Below are positions 48,001-60,000 of a DNA stretch of 64,000 nucleotides, piece by piece. Within the stretch, counting starts at the first letter, position 1; each line of letters starts with the position of its first letter. Position numbers and translations under genes: made by a program. The notes beneath the pieces are model-generated. The model saw only the letters and a list, made by a program, of their open reading frames with translations, ran no database searches and was not told the DNA's origin. Source of the DNA: Trichobilharzia szidati (Eukaryota > Platyhelminthes > Trematoda > Strigeidida > Schistosomatidae); NCBI GenBank assembly GCA_944472155.2, contig OX235272.1, positions 98,090,020-98,154,019 of the forward strand, read 5' to 3'.

Positions 48001-51000
48001 TTACTAGTCAATATTTTGCCACTTGGGAAGTAAATCACACACGTTTTCAAATGAACTAAATTTACATAGCCGGTCAACAGTAAATAAGATGATTCACGCT
48101 ACCATGAACCAAAAAAAACTCTAGGTGGCCTTCTATTTTTCCGGTCGTATGAAATAACTGATGGCATTAAAATCAACTGACTTCAGAAGAAGAAAAACGC
48201 TTACCTAAAATGTTGAACATAGTTAATAGGACTGATATCTAAATCTGGATAGGTGGTTTGTAGAACTGATTTCAAACGATCAACTTCACTGTCTGACAGA
48301 CAAAAATCGACACCAGTAGAATTTGTTGTTAAATTATTCAATCCACCTGTAGAGCCAGTCACACTGCTTGTATTATTGTTTACACCAATTCGACTAACTC
48401 CAGTTAGCGTAGCAATAATAAGCAGACGTAATTTATCCTCAGGTGAACCAATTGATGGATTACTGATCAACTCGTTTAAGCTTTGTTCCTTTAGTAAAGA
48501 TGGAGAAAAAGGTTTATATCCTCAATTTTTTTCTTGATTACAGCTTGATTCCACACCGTATTTTTTAGTACAGGTATGGAATTTTCAGCATGTGATATCA
48601 GTAGCCCAAATTTTGCAGGCCGACCATAGATATCAGGTGTGCATCGGCAGGGGATCGAACCCCGGACCATGTGCACTGTCGACGAGAGTCCTAACCACCG
48701 TGCCACCGACGAACATTATTGATAAGTTGAACATTTGTGAAGAAATTAAGACAGGAGAAATTTAAAGAAACCAAACAAGGATGAAGATATGATTATGAGA
48801 ACGGTAATGGTGGATGCAACATTACTTTACGCGGCAACTTTTCAGATTAATGACTGATTGGCTGAATTTTACAGTAGAACTTTGCACAGAAGTGAAGTAG
48901 TTCAAGTTGCAACACTCCATGTAACAAACAAAAACAGTGAAAAGAAAGGAAAAAAGACATTCGAAAAGACTGAAGTAGAAATGTGCGGAAGAAGGAATAG
49001 TAACATGCAAAAAACATCAGAGCTTAACAGGTTTGCGAGATTACAAAAACTGAATGCATTTGCACTGTCTTACTAACAATTTTGAGCCTTTTCATCAACA
49101 GTGGCACATATTTTGGTGCATATAACGCACCAAGTTTTTTTTAATAATAATAGTCAACAGTTTCAAGTTATCACGAGGACTCCACCCCTCATCCTGGCAG
49201 TTTGCACCTTCCTGCGTGGCTGACTCAAACCAATAGTCAAAAACTTAGTGGACTTATAACAAGTTTGGACTTGACCACCACTTACTCTTTTTCAACCTAA
49301 TCCTGAGCAGTTAGTAGATGTGTTTATATGACATATAAACGAGCTTCTCTAATCCACCATAGTCAGCCCATTTAGGACCTTCGTATTTATGTTGTAAACG
49401 GGAATATAATGTTGGATACTGGTGGTGTTATATGCTTTAAGTCGAATTAAACTGTTTAGATTTACCAATAATCTTGATCTGCTGGCACATTTCTCAAAAG
49501 CATCAGTGCCGACATCACACTTAATTTGACTTCACGAATTATGTTGTTACTTTTCTACGAGTATTTATCGAAATCTTTTTCTAGACCAGATAATAAACAA
49601 ATAGAAAGAATATTAACATGGAAAAACCTGAGAACTTAGCGGATTTGGGAGATTACAAAGAGTGAATCCATCTGAGCCACTGGCAACGACTTTGAGACAT
49701 ATCACCAACAGTCTCAAGCCATTGGTTCTCAACAGCCAGATGGTCTACACCTCTCTACATGGCTGATTGACATCAATAATCAAAGTTAGTGGATTAGTGA
49801 TAGGTTTTGGGTTTACAACCCCTAACTTTTTTCCAACCTAAATGTCATTTAACATTGTTCGGTAAGGACGCGATGGTTGGACATGCGTAACACGTGTCCT
49901 AGCCATATAAGTTGATATAGCTTTACAATCCCATTGATTGACTTCCCCTTCTTACCCAACACTCTACACCTAATCACAATATTACTGACCATATTTTTGC
50001 CAGTTGGGACAAGAGACAGGACGCATGTATCTATAGTCAAAGACCAAAGCAAAAGAGATATTTACAGAGTGCTTATACATAGTGTGAAATTGCCATTTTA
50101 CTAAGTTTACATTAAAACAATTTTCAAATGTGCACAAATACACAAGTAAATAAATAAACACATACCGTAGATGGATTATTCTTAGCAAACAAATGGTCTT
50201 CTTCTTCAGCAAACGAATGTATTTGTCTACCTTTGATAACATTAGCCAGACAAGTTGCAATATTAGTATGCATATCAAGGCACCGTTTACGTTCCATTAG
50301 TTGAGGTAAGGAGCTAGTAGAAGTCAATAGAGAGAGATGACATATTAGTGAAATGTACGTTTTAAGCAGTTTTCTACAATCCCTGTATCAAGTATTTAAA
50401 TATATATGTCACGCTGTGTGTGCATATGCTGTCTTTAAACCAAACCATTCTTTTTTATCAGGATGACCGATACAGTAAAACATTTATAGCTAGTCGGTTT
50501 AAAGATTAATTTCATCCGGTAGATCGAAGGACAAGGAAGTTACTTTGTGTACCACGATTAAGGTAACTAACCAGAAAATAACAGAAAACACCATATGACA
50601 CATATACCTCACACGTTATTAAGTCTACTATGGTAGAACAGTTATTAAAATAATCAGTAAATTGATGCCCCCTACTATTAGACTCAAAGTAAACAAACAA
50701 TACTGATCGAAAGATTACATAAACAATGAAAAAGATAACTTACGCTATACAGACCAGATATTAGTTAACGGACAGTAATCACAGTGGGTTACTATATTCC
50801 AACGCCAAATGTCATTCTACACTGGTTGACCAATGAAAAGTACAACCAACACTACTCTGTGTCCCCACCGTCACATGGATTTTCATTAAAACAAATAGTT
50901 ACGAAGTGTCCTAATGAGGATGTAGGATATTTGGCCAAAGATGAGCTGTTAGTTTGATCTGAGAAATAAATCTGAAACTGGAACCACAACTAACCTATGA

Positions 51001-54000
51001 AGCTTAACAATACCTGTGTCTTCGGTCAAGTACACCATAGGAGTTGGGGAGGAAGTATGAAATGCATAAGCCAGTTCGAGATAAAATAGAGTATACTATT
51101 TATACTATTAAGAATAACAGAAAGCTTATGAATAAAAAGGGGATATTATTAATAAGAGGGAATTTCCTCGGAAATACAATATAAAGGCTAGATATTATTC
51201 AATCCACAGCATGCTACTCACTTGATAGCATTTGTCAATTTAGCTGTATTATCATCTAGGAAATTCATTGTAGACGATGCTGCTAGCAGATCAACATCTG
51301 TTGAACCACCTAGTGATGATTTCAATTCACTCATACGCCTGTCGTAATCCTTTAGAATGGTGACTTCTTCATGTATAGCCTCAGCAACATCAGAGAATGC
51401 AGCACCTTTAAAATCTCTCCACAGACGATCACACGATCCACTTAAATCATATTCAACTACTTTGGAATTTGACTTTTGGCTATGGCGATCTGAAATTTTG
51501 GATTTCTCATCGTCCGAAATAGGATTAGCTAGATCCAAATTCACGTGAACACGATTGAGACGAATATTCTGCAATTTAAAAGGGAAAGGGATAAGTAAAA
51601 ACCAAACACTACACTTGATTTCTGTCAATCTTTACTTCAACTTACATTTAGTGTTTCTTACTTTTATAGCACTTGTTTCTATGTATTTTCTGGTAATCAT
51701 TTTCTTCCCATACCATTGTATGTAACTCAACCGTCACCCGCCAATGAAACTTACATTCTGTTGACTATTAATACATTAGCATGCTACCCATTTGTTTATT
51801 CACACTTCGTTATATTCTGAATGACTGCATATTTTATATACGTTTATTTGACAGTATTAAATAACGAACTATCACTTCATATTATATATGTACCCCAATA
51901 CAGTTTCTGATAAAATTTTCACATGCCTTTATTAGCTATTTGTATTATAATAATCATGGATTTATAACTGTAGCGTCTGAGGAAGAATTTATAGAAAACA
52001 ATTGTTCGCTAAAAATCATCTGGTTCTGATTACACTATGGAGATTTTAAACAATATTTACTCCACTAGTGCACTTGTTGCAAAACGTAGCTCAACGACTC
52101 AGATGCTCATCTTTCAACCAGCAAGTCAGAAATGAAAATTTAAAATAGTCAAACATTTAATTAATTACAGTCACTGAACTTTACATGACAGATAACGGTT
52201 ACAGACATGTGCTTCATTTGTTTCTGTTTTCAACTCTTAATTAGTAAGTCAATGTTTTGAACCTCACTCTAACTGACACTACAGAAGCCGCTTTGTTTGA
52301 ACACAGTTCCCAGAAAAGACATGCCATATTCTAAGCTATGAACTACATTTATTATTGTGTGAGAGATGGTGATACTACACAGGTTCCTAGACTGAATTAG
52401 GTGTAACGGCATTCGAATGCAGGATCAACTAATTCAAAGTTGAGTGCTTAACAGTCAGTCAGCCATGTTTTCAGACGGGAGGTATTATCAACTGGCATTT
52501 AACAAATGTGACTTATTACCAAGTGCATAAATATACCTATGGTTGAGTAAAATTCATCGTTACTGACTCGTATTCAATTTCCACACAATTTTTCTGTGAT
52601 TATTTTATTTCAAGTGTCAAGTGATACACAACGGAAAACTCAGCGAAGCGTTTGGAGTAAACACAGGAGTCAGATAAGGGTGCTTATTATCACCAATGAT
52701 ATTCCTAATTGTGGTGGACTGGATTATGCGTCAGACAGTGGGAAACGAGAAGACAGGAATATCCTGGACCGACGTGAAGAACCTAGAAGACCTGGATTTC
52801 GCGGATGATTTATGTTTGATGTCACACAAAATCGAAGACTTACAAGCAAAAACCGACAAACTGGTCGAAGAAGCAGCAAAGACAGGACTCCAGGTGAACA
52901 TAGACAAAACGGAGGTTATGAAAATAACCAACCAACAACAGCATCAGCAACATCCAGCGCCAATCACCATCAACGGGAGGGATTTGAAAGAGGTTACTTC
53001 ATTCACTTATTTAGGGAGCATTGTCTCAACCACAGGAGGAACGGACGAGGATGTCAAATCGAGAATCGGGAAGGCGAGAAACACATTCATCAACCTGAAA
53101 CCAATCTGGAAATCTTCGTCACTCAACATCAACAACAAAATTCGAATTTTCAATACAAACGTCAAGTCAGTTCTTCTATACGGATCAGAAACTTGGCGGG
53201 TCACAAAGAATATTTCCAACAGCCTGTTGCACACCTTCATCAACAACTGTCTTCGTTCCATACTGAAGATTAGATGGCCGGAAAGAATCACAAACAAGAA
53301 GCTATGGGAACAAACAAAACAGGAACCAATCGCCCAACAAATATGCAGGAGAAAGTGGAGATGGATTGGACACTCACTGAGGAGGCCGTTGGGTGACATC
53401 GCGCGTCAGGCTCTCGAGTGGAACCCGAAAGGGAAGCGACGAGTGGGACGTCCAAGGGTGACATGGAGGAGATCGTGTGAAGAGGTGTTGAAACAGTATG
53501 GACTAACATGGATGCAGGTGAAAATTACAGCAGAAGACAGAAGCAAGTGGAGACATGCAGTTGAAGCCCTATGTTCCACTAGGAACCCAAGGGAACAATA
53601 ATAATAATAATTTTATTTCATCTTGTTTTACCTAATTGATTCAAAGGCTTTTTATACCAGTTTGCTGTACGGTTTTTGCACTAAGGTGACAAAAATATAG
53701 TTTATGTTGTACGAACGAAGAGTTTATTTGGAGTACTGGGTGATTGGCCAACACTTCAAAATATCATTCGAAAAAGAGAAATAGGGTGATACTAATATTG
53801 ATAAACATGAGTAAGAGAGAATAATTTGATTAATTACATTGAAAATGGAATTTCAGAGATGACAAACAGTCAATACGTCTTTTAAACAGCAAACGTTTTT
53901 GGACCAAATTACTAACCATAAATGATAATAATGTTTCACGACATATCAACAGTTGGTTTCAACAAATTATTAGAAAGACAATCACAGTGAACTTCGAATG

Positions 54001-57000
54001 TCAGATGGCCATGCCAACTGCATCTAATATTATACTTAATGCTAACATTTTCTTTCATTGGTGGAGCTTCATTTATCCCTGATATCATGAAATATTTTAC
54101 TGTATGATACTGGTGACTTAAGATATGAGGTAATGTGTAAAGGTCTAACAACGGGAAAAGATACCCACTTGTTTGAGTAATTAAGCTTAATGGAAAGGAA
54201 ATGACAGGCAGTTTCAGTACAAGCGTTACTTTTAAAACAACTAAAGCGTAAAACTACGTGCAACGGTTGGTTTCTTGATCACCACTTATAGTATCAAGCA
54301 GATCACATATTGCGATCTGAATAATCTCGATTTCCAAAGGAGACTGTAATGAAATAATCACCTCGAGCAGTGTAAATTGCGAATTTGAACTACAACATAA
54401 CTTAAGTAGTAGTTATCATTTGTGACGATGATTTTCTTTGGACCAGTCAATCAATCCATACAAAAATAATTTGATTAAACAGTAATTATGAAGTTACCAA
54501 AATTGTGCTCTGCTTTTTAATGCGCGAAAATTGCCCCAACATATGTTGTAACAAATACAAAATGTAACGAAGTATAACTTACAAATATATCGTGAATTAA
54601 ACTTTGGTAGGATAATTCATGGTGAAGTGGAGAAGCTAGATCCAAACTACGATCCAAAAGAATCAACAACGGACGCTGAAACAAATTAGACGGTGAATTT
54701 ATTTGAGCACTTTTATTTGGAACACAAAGCGGGGAATTTAATGATAAACGATCTCCAGAGGTGTCATCGCCCATACTAACACCAAAACCACGTGCTGTGT
54801 TATTCATGAAGAGTGAGTTCCTAGAATCTCGTAGACTATCTCGAAATTTGGAATCCAACTGAGATGCTACCATTTCAGAAGCATTACCACGAGGACAACG
54901 TATTATAGGTATTGTACCCAGTGTTGCAAAAACTGAAAACAGTCCATCAACAACTGAATGAATTATATTTTCTACATCAGCTTCTGTTGCTTTGGCACGA
55001 TTTAATGCTAGAAGAGGTGAAGAAACAGAATACAAGATAAAAACAAGTTTATTCACATCTCTTATGCAGACTGAAAAATACCAAAACAATAAGTTCGTAT
55101 AATATGCAAGTGTATAACAACAAGCAGTGTCCCGGAATATGTTTCACATTAAAGCCACAAGATGATATCTGAAAGTGATTCCATCAGGAGATTACTCATC
55201 ACGATAATAAAAATGATTTACACCTGGTATTTTCAGGCTTTCTGTCATTGTGAATAAACATTGAATTACGACTTTTTAAGATAATACCCCAAGTTACTAA
55301 CATGTTTATTTCTTCAATGAAGCATCATAGTTTTCTTCGCATAATACATTTGAATTTAGTATGCATTGTGGTTCTTCCTTTCGTTTTGTTAGTATACTCT
55401 GTACGTTTGTTTACCTTTGGAAATACTTCGATTATGCGCATAAATTAAAGCTGTATTCTTATTTGTTCTATCGTTTCCAAGTTTCCCACAGTGCTGAATA
55501 GGCAGTAGAAGTTACTAATTGTCTTTATCAGAAGTAGATTATTATCAAAGACAATGTGCAAACTACTGGAAGGAAATAAATAACATCAGAACAGAATGAC
55601 AAGTGGCGTGTCCCCTATAAAGAGGTAAAGAGCTTAAAGGGAGAAATACAGTAATTTATGATATAAAACTAGATTATTCTTGAACACTTAGGAAACTACA
55701 CACGCTTCGCTTAGTCAAAGTGAATAAATAAATAATGGACAGCTTGAAAAATGCATCATATATAAACTCACCATAGAAAGAAGATGGACCGTCACTCGAT
55801 GAGCTGAGAGTTAACAAATCATCTTCCAAACATATGAAATTGGTATACTGATCAAAAACTTTTGCAATCTGATGAACACAATTTTCAGATAAAGCTGTCT
55901 GAGCTATTTCTTCTAAATACTCTCGTGATATTGGACTGATAAAATTCAAGTAATATGAATCATATCTACCTGCTTCAAAATCCTTTCAATAAAAATTTGA
56001 GATGTTAATGAAAAATTATGACAAACCTTGCATATACTATAAATGTTTTCTTTAGAAGGATAAACAAAATATACAGCTGGAACATCGGGGATTTGTTCAC
56101 GAGGGGAATTCAGCATTCTGAATAAGAATGGAAAAATTAAATGGAAAAGATTAACTTACAAATGCAGAGTAACACCAAGCATGCGTAAATCCTTGACTGT
56201 TAATAAAGGGGAAATGATATCTCTGCCTAGCTGGTCGTATATTAAAATCTATAACAATGAATAGAAATCAAAATGAAAGATTATAGTTTAACTGCATACC
56301 TTCCACTGTGGCCCATCTGATGAATTCGGAGTAGTATTCAAATTCAGCATACATTTTAGAGCTTCTAAATAAAAGCAAAGGAAAAACCACACGTCAACGA
56401 ATTTTCCTGATTATAAAATACATTCACTGAAAACAAACCTGGTGATATGAAAACGACAGATGTAATAGACAAAAAAATAAAGGAATAAGCACAATAAAAG
56501 AATAAATAACCAGTTTGTCTCATGCCTTTATTTGCTATTTTTCAGGGCGTATTTGTGAAAGAAAAAAGGGGAAAACTAATTGGCTGTCAGTATTACAAGT
56601 ATCCTTTAGTTATCATTACGTCTTAACAATTCTGGTATTATGCAGTAACTCAGTGATGTCAGTATTCGAGTTCTAACCAGTGGAGATGTGGTACACTGGC
56701 TTAAGCACAAGACATTCAGTCGATGGACCCGAGTTCGAGTCCTGCTTCACCTACTTCAGCCTCGCTAAATGGGTAGCATTATAAGCCCCCACACAATAAG
56801 TATAGCTTACAGCCTAGTCGTGGGTAACTGTGTTCTAAACAAAACAAACAATAAGTGGACCACAAGTTTACAAATTACTTAATCTCGGTCGGTCGGTCGG
56901 TTTTCGACATAGAACTTTGCACATATGTGCGGCAGTTCAAGTTGCCACACTCCATGTAGCACACAAAGCAAGAGAAGAAAGTAGGAGAAATGCATATTTG

Positions 57001-60000
57001 AGACAGTAAACAGAGGTGTGAGACAAAAGAATAGTAATAACGAAGAACAAAACAGTTTAATTGAAAATCATAAGTCACAAGGAGTGGATGCATCTGCGCC
57101 ACTGAGAACGATTTTGAACCATGTCACCAATTGTCTCCAGTCATCTGCTTTTAACATCCCGAGGACCCCAACCAGGAAGTCTACATCTTCCTACGTGGCT
57201 TAGACTAACTGTTGTGGATTTCATTGACTGGTGCCATGTTTTCGTTTGACCGCCTCTGGCTCTTTTCCAGCCTGGCCCTATATCAGCTAACATTGCCCGT
57301 CGAGGAAGGCGATGACTAGGCATACGTAACACATTTCCTAACCATCTCAGTCGATGCAATTTCACAGTCTCGTCGACTGATTTCCCCACCTTACCTAGCA
57401 CACGACGCCTAACCTCAATATTGCTCACCTTATTATTCCACTTCACACAGGAGATAGAACACAGGCACCTATGATCAAAGACAGCTAATCTTTTCATGTC
57501 TTCTGTTCTCAATGGCCAGGTCTCACAGCCATAAAGGAGGACGGAGCGGACTGTTGAGCAGTACACACACCCTTTGGTCGATAGTCGGATATCGCGTCTA
57601 CGCCAGAGACGGCGTAAACTGGCATATGCGAAACTAGCCCTCTGTATTCGTGTTGAGATTTCGTCTGAGATCAACACGTTTGGGCTGATGGTACTTCCCA
57701 AGTAAGTGAAGCGGTCAACGCGCTCTACCACTTCACTTCCAATTTCTAATCTAGGGGTCGGTGAAGTCCAATCCTGCAGCATCATCTTACAATTTACAGG
57801 GGCGAATCGCATGTCGAACATACGAAGATTGTTGCTCAAGGTGTTCAGTAGACTCTGCATTTTGTCAGCGTCCTCGCCGAGAAGGACTAAATCGTCTCCG
57901 CATATTCTAAGTCGACGAGATTCTTCCCTGGTAGCAAGTCTATCCCTGAGTCGCTGAAGTGTGTTAGGGTTAAGTCCATTAGTACGTCTATGATGAAGTT
58001 GAATAGGAATGGGGATAATGGGCATCCTTGACGGACGCCACTAGTCGTCGCCACTTCGGATGACAACTCGCCATAAGCCCTCACCTGGCTGCATGAGTAC
58101 GAGTAGAGTGCCTTAATCAATGCACTGTATTTTCTTGGCATTCTCTTTACAGCCAGGTACCGCCAGAGAACCTCTCGGTCGACAGGATCGAATGCCGCAT
58201 TTAGGTCAAGAAATATAATGATTGTCGGACGCCGGTAGGAATGCCTATGTTCTAGAATCTGTCGAAGGGTGAAGATATGATCACTACACCCTCTTCCTGG
58301 CCTAAAACCTGCCTGGTTTTCTTGTGTTTGTGCCCCCCGAGCACCACTTAGTCTACGCAGTATTATTGAGCCTAGGATTTTAGATACTATATTAGTCAAG
58401 CTAATCCCTCTGTGATTATCACAAGAAGACTTGTCTCCCTTCTTGTATATCAGGATGATCAGTGACTTACACCAACCCGATGGGACTTCCTCTGATTGCC
58501 AGACGCTGTCGAGAACCTCAGTTAATGCAGACATTAAACTGTCTCCACCGTACCTAAATACCTCTGGAGTCATTCCATCAGGTCCCGCTGCTTTGCCTTG
58601 CTTCAGCTTAATGACAGCTTTAGTAACCTCAGTTAAGGACGGAGGACCTGTGTCTATCTCCCATTCAGGGAGGTGTTGGATGTTCGGCAGGTTAAGTGTG
58701 GCTGTAGGCCAATTAAACTGCTCCTCATAGTGTTCTTTCCAGCACTCCAGTCGTCTATCGTGGGAGCTAATTATGGTGCCATTTTTCTCCGATATTGTTT
58801 CGCTTATCATTTGCCTTTTGCCACCTGTTTCCCTGATAAGCTTGAATAGTTGTCTGGTGTTGCCAATCGCCGATGCCTTTTCCATCTCTTTCGCTTTTGT
58901 TGCCCACCACTGTTCACGGTCCTTGCAAAGACTTTTTGTTAGTCTTCGTTTAAGTACCTTTCGCTCCTCATCATAATCAGAGCTCGCTGGAATCAGTCTT
59001 TTTGCGCCAATCAGTTCGGATGAGGCGGTAGAGATCCAATGGCTTTTATTAACTTTAGGTTTTAGCTTATTGACAGCTTTCACGGCTGTGTCCATAGCTA
59101 ACTGTACGTTGTGCCAGGCTACCTCAGGGGAAGTCCTCAGACCTCAGAAACTCGTTTCGCTATTTCTTTCTTTCTCAGTGTCACGATCTAGTTGGGGACG
59201 TAACTGTTTCGCTGCCGTCAGTTTATGCCCATTTAGTCGTAAGCACAAACGTGCGCGAACCAGAGCGTGATCAGAGTTTATCGAGGTTTCAGTCACGCAA
59301 CAGCTTCAAACAATACATGTAAATCGTTGCGTAATGCAGGTGATCGCACATGGTTAGACAATCCCATGACGGCTATCATCACACAATACTTCATGCTTCC
59401 AGATACTCATTTCGAACTTACGAATCCTCAAATACGCACATCTGTTAGGTTTTGGGTCTAAAGATATGATGAATTTTGGGAAAAGTAACTCATTCTGACT
59501 TAACTAAAGTCACAATACTTTCACTAAATCAACTTTCTTTCAAAATTATAACAAATTTATCGGCTAAAATCACGAAGGAGCATTCGAAAAAGTGCAGTAC
59601 TTATTGATATATTTCTTTGCTACACTAAAGTGTAGCAAGAATTAGTGATCAGCTTCCAAAAATATGAGACATTCATATTAACTTGTTTTGTCGCTGAGTT
59701 TCAACTGCCAAACCAAAACTAAGGTTGGTGGTGAAAGTATGGGGATATCTTAGTATGAAATGCTGTTCTTGAAGTAATAATATGATAATGGAAATCAGAA
59801 GACGTAGGACATAACAGAATTCGAATGAGTAGCCATGCAGCGTTAACAGAACACATGGAAGGAAGCATTTGAGACATCTAAAATAGTTAGGTACACAGTC
59901 CCACCGCACTCCTAGAATACCAAACCTGTTAAATGTGTAGACATCCAAAGTAGATAGAAACAAGTAGCATGTCCAAAGTACGTCAGAAAATGAAGAACTA

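Noticed and set aside
56885..59280. Target-site duplication for the 2.4 kb LINE
   Set aside because: The tandem at the 3' end blurs the boundary, and no repeat longer than a few bases was found at the 5' end.
59070..59461. Open frames on the + strand as a host gene
   Set aside because: Part is the antisense of the LINE N-terminal region and the rest shows no protein similarity or splice context.
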